In this document: positions 17,110-25,803 of the stretch, in pieces
Numbering within the stretch: position 1 is the first letter of the stretch
Layout of the letters: every line of letters begins with the position of its first letter
NCBI GenBank assembly: GCA_964598765.1
Contig: CAZRCZ010000009.1
Span: 62,001-126,000, forward strand
Source: CAZRCZ01 sp964598765
GTDB taxonomy: Bacteria; Sumerlaeota; Sumerlaeia; MVZB01; JAJFLK01
Direction: 5' to 3'
Length of the DNA stretch: 64,000 nt
Program-made: the position numbers and the translations under genes
Notes under the pieces: model-generated
What the model saw: only the letters and a program-made list of their open reading frames with translations
Told to the model about the DNA's origin: nothing
The model's database searches: none

Positions 17110-18792
17110 GTGACTCCCATCGGACAATCCTTTTTGGGTTTGTGGAAGGGCGGCGGTCGCGCGCCAATGACGGATCGCGGTTCCCTTGCGCGCGCGTTGC
17201 GGCGGCTGGATCGTTCGTTCTATCTGGTCCGCCTTGACGGCGGATTTGGAGTCGCCGAGGAAGGAGAAGCCACTTTCTCGCTGGACGCCGACCGCACTTC
17301 CGCTAACGGCAACACATTTCCCATTGCGGCGTTCGCCTCGGCATGTCTTCCCGAAAAATTGGGCGATCCGGAATTTTGCGCGGCGCACCGGATCAAATAT
17401 CCTTACGTCGCCGGAGCGATGGCAAACGGCGTCGGCTCGGTCGAAATCGTCGAGGCGATGGGGCGCGCCGGGATGATCGGATTTTTCGGGGCGGCGGGAT
17501 TGCCGCTTGCTCAAGTCGAGTCGGCGATTGATCGCGTTCACGCGAGTCTCGGCGCTGGGGAAAATCATGTTCCTTATGGATTCAATCTGATCCATTCTCC
17601 CGCCGAACCCGCCATTGAGGCCGGCGTCGTTGATCTTTATTTGCGTCGCGGAATTCGATTGGTCGAGGCGTCGGCCTATTTGGACCTGACGCTCCCGCTC
17701 GTTCGCTATCGGGTTCATGGGATTCATGCTATGCCGTCGGGCGAGGTCGTTGCCCCCAACCGCGTCATCGCCAAAGTTTCGCGGATCGAAGTCGCACGCC
17801 GATTTTTTTCCCCTCCGCATGAGAAATTTTTGAAGCCGCTCGTTCAATCGGGCGAACTCACGGAGGAACAGGCTCGAATGGCCGGGACAATTCCCGTCGC
17901 CCAAGACCTCACCGCCGAAGCCGATTCGGGCGGCCACACCGACAATCAACCCTTCGTCACTCTGCTACCGACGATGCTCGCCTTGCGCGATGAGCTTCAG
18001 GAGAAGCATCAGTATCGGGAGGCATTGCGCGTCGGCGCGGGAGGAGGCATGGGAACGCCCGTCGCCGTCTGCGCCGCGTTTGCGATGGGCGCGGCTTACG
18101 TCCTCACCGGCTCGATCAACCAATCGTGCGTGGAATCGGGAACGTCGGACCGTGTGCGCGAAATGCTTTGCCAGACGCGCCAAGCCGACGTCGCGATGGC
18201 TCCGGCGGCGGACATGTTCGAGATGGGAGTCCGGGTGCAGGTCCTGAAACGTGGGACGATGTTCGCCATGCGCGCGGCGAAACTTTACGAAATTTACCGC
18301 GCCCATGGAAGCTTGGAGGATATTCCCGCCTCCCAACGCGCCACGTTGGAAAAAGATTATTTCCGCTACCCGCTTGATGAGGTTTGGAATCAAACGCGCC
18401 ATTTTTTTTCCCAGCGAGATCCCTCGCAAATCGCCAAGGCGGAAAAAGACCCCAAGCACAAATTGGCGTTGGTCTTCCGCTGGTATCTCGGACAGTCTTC
18501 CGCATGGGCGCAGTCGGGCGATCCGTCGCGCCAAGTGGATTATCAAATTTGGTGCGGCCCCGCGATGGCGTCGTTCAATGAATGGGTCAAGGGATCATTT
18601 CTGGAAAAACAGGCCGAACGGCGTGTGGTCACCGTCGGATGCAATCTTCTCTTCGGCGCGGCATTGCTCACGCGGCTTCATCATCTCCGATCCCAAGGAA
18701 TCCATTTGGATCCAACCCTAGGTCGCATCGAACCTTTACCGATGGAAGAGCTACGCCGACAATTTCCAATTGAATCTGCGCAATCCGTGTAA
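17110..18792 (+). CDS. PfaD-family enoyl reductase (nitronate-monooxygenase fold)
   Basis: 560 aa. FMN-binding TIM-barrel of the PfaD family, the trans-acting enoyl reductase of polyunsaturated-fatty-acid and some polyketide synthases. Visible are VAGAMANGVGSVEIVEAMG, the FMN/phosphate region VGAGGGMGTPVAVCAAFAMGA, YVLTGSINQSCVESGTS, ADMFEMGVRVQVLKRGTMFA and the family-specific tail QIWCGPAMASFNEWVKGSFL. None of the synthase partners PfaA-C nor any KS/ACP gene is in the window, so it is an orphan here. Start GTG 17110, 18 nt after hicA. A role in lipid reduction is inferred from family only. Confidence 0.85.
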   Translation: MTPIGQSFLGLWKGGGRAPMTDRGSLARALRRLDRSFYLVRLDGGFGVAEEGEATFSLDADRTSANGNTFPIAAFASACLPEKLGDPEFCAAHRIKYPYVAGAMANGVGSVEIVEAMGRAGMIGFFGAAGLPLAQVESAIDRVHASLGAGENHVPYGFNLIHSPAEPAIEAGVVDLYLRRGIRLVEASAYLDLTLPLVRYRVHGIHAMPSGEVVAPNRVIAKVSRIEVARRFFSPPHEKFLKPLVQSGELTEEQARMAGTIPVAQDLTAEADSGGHTDNQPFVTLLPTMLALRDELQEKHQYREALRVGAGGGMGTPVAVCAAFAMGAAYVLTGSINQSCVESGTSDRVREMLCQTRQADVAMAPAADMFEMGVRVQVLKRGTMFAMRAAKLYEIYRAHGSLEDIPASQRATLEKDYFRYPLDEVWNQTRHFFSQRDPSQIAKAEKDPKHKLALVFRWYLGQSSAWAQSGDPSRQVDYQIWCGPAMASFNEWVKGSFLEKQAERRVVTVGCNLLFGAALLTRLHHLRSQGIHLDPTLGRIEPLPMEELRRQFPIESAQSV

Positions 18793-18809
18793 TCTATGGC
18801 CTCTCCCCA

Positions 18810-19760
18810 TCAAACCGGAGTCTCTATCTCCTCCAGCAAAGTCCGGATCGTCCCGCTTCCCTGTCCGATTTCCTCCGGTCCCGCCTCGAAGGTCCGCAAC
18901 GGAATGATCCGGTGCGCCAGCGCGGGAACCGCCATAATTTTAATGTCGTCGGGTATGCAATAATCCCGCCCTTCGAGATAGGCGCGGGCTTGGGCGCAAC
19001 GTCGCAAGGCCAGCGCGCCGCGGGGAGAAATGCCCAATTCAATCGAAGGAGAATTCCTCGTCGCCTGAACGAAACGCACGATGTAATCAATCAGGGAATC
19101 AGCCACCTTGACCTCATCCGTCGCCTGTTGCATCTGAAGAATTTCCTCGCGGTTGAGCATCGCCTCCATCATCGTCGAATCGGCGGCGCCGCGATGATCC
19201 ATCAGAATTTCGCGCTCGAATTCCGGCTCGGGATAACCGACGTGGAGACGCATCAAAAACCGATCAAGCTGGCTGTGTGGCAGAGGAAACGTCCCGTGGC
19301 TCTCAACCGGATTCTGCGTCGCAATGACGATGAACGGATTCGGCAAGTCGTGGGTCGTTTTCTCGATGCTGACCTTTGCCACGTTCATCGCTTCGAGCAA
19401 CGCCGATTGCGTCTTGGGCGTCGTGCGGTTGATTTCGTCCACGAGGACGACGTTGGCGAAAATCGGTCCGGGGCGAAATTCAAATTCCCGCTTGGCCGGA
19501 TCGAATACCGTCACGCCCAAAATGTCGGAGGGCAAAAGATCGGAGGTGAATTGGATGCGTTGGAATGTCAGTCCCAGCGAACGCGCGAGGCAATGCGCGA
19601 GCGTCGTCTTGCCGACCCCGGGGACGTCCTCGAAGAGCAAATGCCCATGTGCCAAAACCCCCATGACTGACATCCGGACCAGTTCGGTCTTGCCGCGAAT
19701 GACCTTCTCGATGTTGGCCACGAGGCGATGGAGTTTCTCTTGAGCTTGCGGGGCTTTCAT
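18810..19760 (-). CDS. MoxR-family AAA+ ATPase
   Basis: 316-aa AAA+ chaperone-like ATPase. Walker A EDVPGVGKTTLA (about 44-55), Walker B VVLVDEINRTTPKTQSALLEAM, sensor 1 VIATQNPVESHGTFPLPHSQLDRF, and the C-terminal lid with SPRGALALRRCAQARA. MoxR proteins normally act with a VWA-domain protein and a DUF58 protein; neither is next to it here, which is unusual. ATG 19760. Confidence 0.92.
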   Translation of the reverse strand: MKAPQAQEKLHRLVANIEKVIRGKTELVRMSVMGVLAHGHLLFEDVPGVGKTTLAHCLARSLGLTFQRIQFTSDLLPSDILGVTVFDPAKREFEFRPGPIFANVVLVDEINRTTPKTQSALLEAMNVAKVSIEKTTHDLPNPFIVIATQNPVESHGTFPLPHSQLDRFLMRLHVGYPEPEFEREILMDHRGAADSTMMEAMLNREEILQMQQATDEVKVADSLIDYIVRFVQATRNSPSIELGISPRGALALRRCAQARAYLEGRDYCIPDDIKIMAVPALAHRIIPLRTFEAGPEEIGQGSGTIRTLLEEIETPV

Positions 19761-19874
19761 CCGAACAATTCTTCAAACGAATCGAAATCTCGGGGTCTGT
19801 GTCGCGGTCATTGTAATCATCCCCCGCGCGAGGAGCAATGAATTCCCGACGATCATTCGAGACGCCTGCGGTCC

Positions 19875-20669
19875 TCATCCGACGCGCGCGCTTTGTCCGC
19901 CATCCACGGGCAAAATCGCCCCCGTGATGAATTTCGCCTCGTCCGACGCGAGAAATAACGCCGCGTAGGCCACGTCCCACGCGGTTCCCATCTTCCTGCC
20001 GAGCGGAACGCGCGCCTCGCGGGCGCGTATCAGATCCTCCTTCGGAATCCCGCGCGACTTGGAAATCCCCTCGATAGCCATCGGCGTATTCATCAACCCC
20101 GGCATGATCGCGTTGGCGCGGATGCCGAACTGGGCGTTCTCAACGGCGATTTGGAGCGTCAGCGCGTTGACGCCCGCCTTGGAAGCTTTGTAGGCGACGA
20201 TGTTCGTCGAACATACGGCGGCGATGGAGGAAATGTTGATGATCACGCCGCTTTTCTGCTCGCGCATCGTCGGCAGAACGCTCCGGCAGGAGAGGAACAT
20301 CCCTTTCAGGTTGATACTCAGGACGCGATCCCATCCCGCCTCATCCAGCGAGAGTATCCCATCATTGCCCCCGCCGACCCCAACGTTGTTGTGTAGAATA
20401 TCCACTCGGTCAAAGGCATCCAGCGCCGTCCGGACATACCGTTTGCAGTCGGCTTCGCTTTGCACGTCGGCTTGGATGCAGAGAGCGTCCCCTCCCTCGG
20501 CTATAATTTGAGATCGGGTCTCTTCCGCCGAGGCGAGATCGCGGTCCACCAAGAGCAGACGCGCCCCTTCGCGGGCGAATAGAAGCGCCGTTGCCCGCCC
20601 GTTGCCGATCGTCTCGCCCGGGGTTTGCCCCGCCCCGACGATAATCGCGGTTTTGTCTTTGAGCCTCAA
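19875..20669 (-). CDS. Short-chain dehydrogenase/reductase
   Basis: 264-aa classical SDR. The cofactor Gly motif is stretched (VGAGQTPGETIGNG instead of TGxxxGIG). HNNVG (94-97), the catalytic triad Ser147/148, Tyr160 and Lys164 (YKASK), the PG turn and the C-terminal TGAILPVDGGQS are intact. Asp42 after the second strand (LLLVDRD) favours NAD+. Substrate unknown. Start is TTG with AAAGG upstream. Confidence 0.9.
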   Translation of the reverse strand: MRLKDKTAIIVGAGQTPGETIGNGRATALLFAREGARLLLVDRDLASAEETRSQIIAEGGDALCIQADVQSEADCKRYVRTALDAFDRVDILHNNVGVGGGNDGILSLDEAGWDRVLSINLKGMFLSCRSVLPTMREQKSGVIINISSIAAVCSTNIVAYKASKAGVNALTLQIAVENAQFGIRANAIMPGLMNTPMAIEGISKSRGIPKEDLIRAREARVPLGRKMGTAWDVAYAALFLASDEAKFITGAILPVDGGQSARVG

Positions 20670-20687
20670 AGGATCGCCTTTGGTTCC

Positions 20688-21401
20688 TTAATTGGGATTG
20701 AAAAAATCGTCGCTCAGTTTTTGGTCCAACTTGACGTCATAATAAACGGTGTCGTCCACCTGTGTCGGACCTTCCCAAAGTCTTCGGGCGCGAACGGTCA
20801 AGGTTTGCTTCTCGAAGCAAAAAGCCTCGCGGGTCTCTCCCATGTCGTCGGCGCGTCCCTCGGCTTGCACGACGTAGCAGAGCGCGCCTTTCACTTTTTC
20901 GTCCGGCAACCGGCGAAAAGACCATCCTTGATCGCGCCGATGAAGAAATTGTCCGATGAGCGATCCCCAGTCGCCGTCCTGAAGCCGCGCCCCCCGCGGA
21001 TCCGCGAGTCTCGCGTCGTCCTCCTTCAAGGTTAATTTGATCGCGCTGAGGATCCCCCCCTTTTGGGCTTTGATTTTGCCCGCCGCTCCTCGCGTCACAA
21101 TCACCCCTTTGTCGTTTCCTTCCAACACCACGCTCCGAAAATAATTCGGATGCTTGAACCAAAATTGGAGAATGGTGTGATCGGATTTTTCGCCTCTTCT
21201 CACCTTCGTATCGAGAACGCAACAGTAATCCTTCATCGCGATCCACTGCGATTGAAACGCATTCAAAATTTCCTCCGGTCCCGCGTCGGGTTTCAGAAAT
21301 GGAGAAGACGGTGCGTCTTCAGCGGGGATGGAAAGCAAAAAAAGCCACAGAGACACAGAGGCACAGAGAAGGATGGATGCATGATTCCGCTGAAAGTTCA
21401 T
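20688..21401 (-). CDS. Secreted LolA-like / DUF1571-like protein
   Basis: 237 aa from ATG 21401. The signal peptide MNFQRNHASILLCASVSLWL...LSIPAEDA has its hydrophobic core encoded by one arm of the palindromic repeat at 21345-21432. The mature part (DAGPEEILNAFQSQWIAMKDYCCVLDTKV, FKHPNYFRSVVLEGNDKGVIVT) resembles the half-barrel of LolA/RseB and DUF1571 proteins, which bind lipid or lipoprotein tails in the periplasm. Weakly conserved, so function is only suggested. It ends 18 nt before the SDR start, so the two may share a transcript. Confidence 0.65.
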   Translation of the reverse strand: MNFQRNHASILLCASVSLWLFLLSIPAEDAPSSPFLKPDAGPEEILNAFQSQWIAMKDYCCVLDTKVRRGEKSDHTILQFWFKHPNYFRSVVLEGNDKGVIVTRGAAGKIKAQKGGILSAIKLTLKEDDARLADPRGARLQDGDWGSLIGQFLHRRDQGWSFRRLPDEKVKGALCYVVQAEGRADDMGETREAFCFEKQTLTVRARRLWEGPTQVDDTVYYDVKLDQKLSDDFFNPN

Positions 21402-21432
21402 CGAGCCTCTCTGTGCCTCTGTGTCTCCGTGG
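21345..21432. repeat. Palindromic CACAGAGACACAGAG repeat (family C)
   Basis: Arms 21345-21368 and 21409-21432 match at 23 of 24 positions in inverted orientation, with a 40-nt loop. The left arm is read as LCASVSLW, the signal-peptide core of the downstream gene. Related copies: 10566-10632 and 25610-25768. Confidence 0.8.
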
Positions 21433-21442
21433 TGAATCCCTC

Positions 21443-23224
21443 TCAAAATTCCAACCTTCGCCAATGCCTTAATCCCAACCGCATCGGATAAACGATCACC
21501 AAGCTCTGCAGGAGAATCATGGCGGCGACGCAGATGAAAAGAAGCGTTCTACCCTCACCCGAATTCGGCAACGCTCTTCTCATCGCCGCGTCGAGGATCG
21601 GCATTTCAAAGATCACGGTCAAGGCGATATAGATCAAGCTGGCGATGACGTTGATCGTTCCGCCGAGTCCGTTGGCGATGCGCGCCGGATTGTCCTCCTG
21701 AAAATTCGGCATCAGCGCCCCCAATCCGATCGCCAGCGAATTCAATCCCAGCGACATGAAGATGATCGTCAACAATGAAAGCGAGGTCACCTCAAGGTTC
21801 GTTTTAATCACGTAGCACGAGAGCGACATCACCGGAAGCGCAAGCGCAAGCGAACTCAGCCAGCAGAGGCCGTATTTGACCCAGACGAGGCGTGTGCGCT
21901 CCAATGGAGCCAGTCCGATCACCCATTGCTGTTTTCCCTCCAGACTCAGCATCGGATAGATGAATCGCGTCGAGAGAATCGCCAACACGAAGCAGGTCGC
22001 GCCGATGTTGAAAAGCGTCGTCAGGCTTTGAAACATGGGCAGACTGATGCGGATTCGGCTCAACTCCGCCGCGCTCCCGAGGTTGGCGACGTAAATAAAA
22101 AGCAGACCGAACAGCACCATCAGTTGCCCCCACTGCGCGGGGTCGCGCCAGAAGACCGTCAGGTCCTTGACCACCAAGGAGCGAATGGCGGAGGGCAGGG
22201 GTTGAAAAAGATTGTCAAAGAATCGGAACAACCCTCCGGCCCTCTTTCGTTGCCCCGTTCCCGAAGAGCGTGAGGAACAAAATCCCCTGTAATAAAGCGG
22301 ACCGACCAGCCAATAGCAGACTTGCAACGCCGTGAGCGCGGAGGAATAAAGTAACGCGCCCCAAAACAAAACTTCCTGATATTCGCCATGCAGGGCGGAT
22401 CGAATCCCGCGCGAGAGCCACGTGCTCGGCGCCCACGCAAGGTCTCCCAGTCCCATGAAACTCATCACGCGACCAAGATCGCCCCTTTCATCATGTCCGA
22501 ATTTGAAGCTGATTCCCGCGTTGCGCCCCGTCAAGACGCCGAGAAGAACACTGACGACAGCCAACGCGAACGCAAGACGGAACATCCGCTTGGCGGGAAA
22601 ATAGGTTGTAATCAGCATCGCAATCACCGCGCCGGTCGCGGCGGGAATCAGAATGTAAGGAAGGAGAAGCAAGCCGGTAATCGGGTAAAACGACCACGGC
22701 GCGGCGGGAAAAACGCAACCCCACGACCATCCGGGTTTGGAGACGCCCGTCCCTCCGAGCGCAATGAAAAACGGAAGCGAAAGCACCAAGAACGCCCAAG
22801 AACTGTAGAGCGTGGATTCGCCGAATTTGCAGAAAAACAAACGGACGTGGCTGATCGGCTGAGCCATGTAAAATTCGACTTCGCGCGAGATGTAGGTCGT
22901 CGTCATCATGATGATGAGATTGCTGAAGGTCAGCATGGAAAAGAACGCGAGAAGGACCATGCCGACCAATCGCTTGAGCATCGGATCGCCGAACGGCTGT
23001 TGCTTGGGCTGGAGCGTCCAATTGAACAACCAAGAAAATCCGATCAATCCGCCGACCAACAAAAAAAGCAAAACCGCCACCCCCACGGCGGCGTGGACGT
23101 AAAGATGTTTCTTCAAACTCCTTAGATGATTCTTGCCGACGCGCAATTTCACCCGCCAGAAAAGCGAGAGAATGGTTTGCAGATTCAATGACTGCGAAGG
23201 TTGGATTAGGGAGGACGGCTTCAT
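21443..23224 (-). CDS. ABC exporter membrane subunit
   Basis: 593-aa polytopic protein with about twelve hydrophobic segments in two halves, of the putative ABC-exporter type (YISREVEFYMAQPISHVRLFFCKFGES, VVKDLTVFWRDPAQWGQLMVL, LEGKQQWVIGLAPLERTRLVWVKYG). It is preceded by its ATPase gene (49-nt gap), so the pair forms an ABC-2-like transporter. No substrate clue. The end lies 42 nt from the next gene's start, in the family C repeat. Confidence 0.8.
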   Translation of the reverse strand: MKPSSLIQPSQSLNLQTILSLFWRVKLRVGKNHLRSLKKHLYVHAAVGVAVLLFLLVGGLIGFSWLFNWTLQPKQQPFGDPMLKRLVGMVLLAFFSMLTFSNLIIMMTTTYISREVEFYMAQPISHVRLFFCKFGESTLYSSWAFLVLSLPFFIALGGTGVSKPGWSWGCVFPAAPWSFYPITGLLLLPYILIPAATGAVIAMLITTYFPAKRMFRLAFALAVVSVLLGVLTGRNAGISFKFGHDERGDLGRVMSFMGLGDLAWAPSTWLSRGIRSALHGEYQEVLFWGALLYSSALTALQVCYWLVGPLYYRGFCSSRSSGTGQRKRAGGLFRFFDNLFQPLPSAIRSLVVKDLTVFWRDPAQWGQLMVLFGLLFIYVANLGSAAELSRIRISLPMFQSLTTLFNIGATCFVLAILSTRFIYPMLSLEGKQQWVIGLAPLERTRLVWVKYGLCWLSSLALALPVMSLSCYVIKTNLEVTSLSLLTIIFMSLGLNSLAIGLGALMPNFQEDNPARIANGLGGTINVIASLIYIALTVIFEMPILDAAMRRALPNSGEGRTLLFICVAAMILLQSLVIVYPMRLGLRHWRRLEF

Positions 23225-23273
23225 GCGTTGAGAATCTTGTTTTTCGCCATTCGCCTTCCGCCCTTCGCCTTTC

Positions 23274-24002
23274 TCAGGCCACTTCCTCTTCCGTCAATTG
23301 CAGGAAAAGGTCCTCCAAGGTTCCCGAATGTTTCATTCCGTTGCGAAGCTCCTCAATCGTTCCGACGAAAATCATCCGTCCCTTTGAGATAACGCCAATG
23401 CGGTCGGAGAGTTCCTCGGCGTCGGAAAGGGTGTGGGTTGAAAGGAAAACCGTTTTTCCCTTGGCGACTTCTTCCTTCATCAGCGTCTTTACGATCCGCG
23501 CCGAGCGCGGGTCCAGACCAACCATCGGTTCGTCAATGATGAGCACTTCGGGGTCGTGCATCAATTGCGCGGCGAAAACCAGTTTCTGCCTCATGCCGTG
23601 CGAATAATTCTCGATGAACTGATCCTTGGCGTCTTGGAGCGAGAACAGGCTGAAATAGTAATCCAATCGCTCGGCTTGAATTTTCCGGCCAATGCCGAAG
23701 AGATCGCCGACGAACGTGAAAAAATCGCGCCCGCTCAATTTCTCATAGAGATAAGGACGATCCGGAATGAACCCGATCCGCCGCTTGGCTTCGATGGGCG
23801 AGGTCTGAATATCGTATCCCGCGACTTTGGCCGAACCGGAGCTTGGAATGAGCAAACCGGTCAAAATCTTGAACGTCGTCGTCTTGCCCGCGCCGTTCGG
23901 ACCGAGAAAACAGAAGAGTTCCCCTTGATTGATTTTTAGGTTCAAGTCAATGACGGCGGGCTTGCCGTCGTAATCTTTGTTGAGTGCGTGAGTTTCGATC
24001 AT
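23274..24002 (-). CDS. ABC transporter ATP-binding protein
   Basis: 242-aa ATPase of the ABC-2/drug-export type: Walker A GPNGAGKTTT, Q-loop FIPDRPYLYEKLSG, signature YSHGMRQKLVFAAQL (YSHGM in place of LSGGQ, common in this branch), Walker B VLIIDEPMVGLD, H-loop STHTL. Partner of the downstream permease. ATG 24002 lies 8 nt after the stop of the glycosyltransferase gene; a GTG at 24017 would overlap it. Neither has a clear ribosome-binding site. Confidence 0.9.
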   Translation of the reverse strand: MIETHALNKDYDGKPAVIDLNLKINQGELFCFLGPNGAGKTTTFKILTGLLIPSSGSAKVAGYDIQTSPIEAKRRIGFIPDRPYLYEKLSGRDFFTFVGDLFGIGRKIQAERLDYYFSLFSLQDAKDQFIENYSHGMRQKLVFAAQLMHDPEVLIIDEPMVGLDPRSARIVKTLMKEEVAKGKTVFLSTHTLSDAEELSDRIGVISKGRMIFVGTIEELRNGMKHSGTLEDLFLQLTEEEVA

Positions 24003-24010
24003 GCTTACTT

Positions 24011-25723
24011 TTACCACCGAACGTCGGCGGGGTGAAGCTTTTCGGCGCGGCCAACTTCCGGGGAAGCAGGCAACCCGCCCGCGGGGATTTCATACATCAA
24101 CGCCCAAGTGTTCCCTTCCGGAGCCTTGAACTCCTGAATGATTTTCCCTTGCGGAACCAGTTCTTTGAGGTCCGGATAAATGCCGTTGTGCGCTGTTGCA
24201 ACAACTCGGCGCGGTCCCTCAGTTTTGGAATCATTCCGCAGGAAATCGAAATTGGCGTAGGGATGGATGTTCGGCAGTCTCCCCGACAAGAATTGAAAAG
24301 TCCGGTGCTCCGCGATATGGGCGGGGATCCAAAACGTCGCCCGGTCCGGCGTTTGCTTTGCGGCCTTGCCCAGTTGAGCGATGTCCCCGTTGAAACTCCG
24401 CCAGACATCGGGAGATTTGGCCCAGACGCCGAAGACCTGATGGACATTGATGATCCCGCATATTCCGATCACTCCTATCACAAATCCCCGCGCAACCAAT
24501 GGAGCAACCCACCGGGTCGTTCCTGCCGCGATGATTCTTTCAAGCCCAATGGCCATGATCGTCGCCACTGCCGGCGTCACGACCAGCGTCCGCAGAAAAT
24601 TCGGGGAATCCGTATGTGTAAAAATCGTCGGCGCAATTCCCAAAACAATCCAAGCCAAAAGAATCACTTCAAACGCCCTCCGTCGCCGCGCCCGAACGAT
24701 GCAAAGAACAATTCCGACGAGAAACAAAATTCCCTCGACCGGGTTCAGCGCCGGGGCGTGAGGGATATTCTGTTTGGGAACATGATCGCCGCGAAAATGA
24801 AACATCCCCAGCGCCTGAAGAAAATTTTTGGCAATTTCGCCCGCTCCGTTTCCTTCCTTGAAGGGGGATACGGCGGCCGGGCGCGCCAAGAGCAAATCGG
24901 GTTGGACCGCGTATTGGATCAAAATCGGCGCGGCAATGACCAACGCGAAAAGCGCGCAAATCACGGCGGATTTCCTTGTGTTCCAAAACGCCCACGCCAA
25001 CAACGCGACAACTCCCGGCAACATGAAATACCACGACAGATAGGTATAAAATCCACCGCCGACCAACACTCCCAAAATCGCCGACGACAAATTAGTTGTG
25101 AATGATTTGGCACAGCCCCCCTCGGCTGTGTTTCGCAAGCGTGCCCTCACCTTCTGCGTCGCCACGACAATCAGCGTGATCCACAATGGCAGGAGCAACG
25201 TGCGAAACATCAAGCGACTAAAAATGATATGCCAGCGCATGGACGCGAGAAATGCCGATGAAAGCAAAGCGGTTCGATCATCCTTGAAAGAGCGGACGCA
25301 GAAAAACAGCGCGAGAACCGTCACACCCCCAATCCCAGCGGAAACCGCGCGAAAGACGACGACGCGCGGACCGAACACACGCGCCGCCCCCGCGTAGAGC
25401 GTGATCATCATCGGCTCACGGGGAAACTCATCGGGATAAACCAGCTTCAGATTTCCATGCGACGCGGCGACGGCGTCCTGCGCTTCCAACGCCTCGTCAA
25501 ACCAAAGCCCCGGCGGAACCGAATCAAGCGCGTAAAACCGAATCGCCGCGCCAAGCGCGAGTATCAGGAGCAAGGTCGGATAAACAAATCGAGATTTGAT
25601 GGAGGAGGATTCACCACGGAGACACAGAGAGGAATTCGGCGCGCACTCGGCATCTGAGGAAGATGAGCCCATATTCTTGTCGCGCAACGCCGCATTTCCT
25701 TCCATGAACTTCCATTCTCTCAA
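24011..25723 (-). CDS. GT39-like glycosyltransferase membrane protein
   Basis: 570-aa polytopic protein. After an unusually long polar N-terminus (about 45 residues, including repeat-encoded SSLCLRGESS) comes the first helix and a loop with PPGLWFDEALEAQDAVA, the acidic motif of PMT/ArnT-like GT-C enzymes. About ten more helices and a soluble C-terminal domain follow. A family B hairpin (25109-25130) inserts residues LRNTAEGGCAKS into a loop. The real start may be the internal ATG giving MGSSSSDAE or lie later, because the N-terminus overlaps the 25610-25768 element. Followed by an ABC transporter in the same direction. Confidence 0.7.
   Translation of the reverse strand: MREWKFMEGNAALRDKNMGSSSSDAECAPNSSLCLRGESSSIKSRFVYPTLLLILALGAAIRFYALDSVPPGLWFDEALEAQDAVAASHGNLKLVYPDEFPREPMMITLYAGAARVFGPRVVVFRAVSAGIGGVTVLALFFCVRSFKDDRTALLSSAFLASMRWHIIFSRLMFRTLLLPLWITLIVVATQKVRARLRNTAEGGCAKSFTTNLSSAILGVLVGGGFYTYLSWYFMLPGVVALLAWAFWNTRKSAVICALFALVIAAPILIQYAVQPDLLLARPAAVSPFKEGNGAGEIAKNFLQALGMFHFRGDHVPKQNIPHAPALNPVEGILFLVGIVLCIVRARRRRAFEVILLAWIVLGIAPTIFTHTDSPNFLRTLVVTPAVATIMAIGLERIIAAGTTRWVAPLVARGFVIGVIGICGIINVHQVFGVWAKSPDVWRSFNGDIAQLGKAAKQTPDRATFWIPAHIAEHRTFQFLSGRLPNIHPYANFDFLRNDSKTEGPRRVVATAHNGIYPDLKELVPQGKIIQEFKAPEGNTWALMYEIPAGGLPASPEVGRAEKLHPADVRW
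25109..25130 (-). repeat. CACAGCC hairpin repeat (family B), inside a gene
   Basis: GGCACAGCCCCCCTCGGCTG closing with TG: an 8-bp stem-loop in the glycosyltransferase coding region, read in frame on the minus strand. Confidence 0.6.
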
Positions 25724-25768
25724 TCACTTTTGATTCGATCCGCACCCTCTCTGTGTCTCCGTGGTGAA
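25610..25768. repeat. 159-bp element with perfect 23-bp inverted ends
   Basis: TTCACCACGGAGACACAGAG+AGG at 25610-25632 and its exact reverse complement at 25746-25768 (23/23). The element spans the first 38 codons of the GT39-like gene and its upstream region and carries no ORF of its own. MITE-like, related to family C at 21345-21432. Confidence 0.8.
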
Positions 25769-25803
25769 ATTCAATTGCTGATTTTTCACCCTCCAAAGAA
25801 AAA

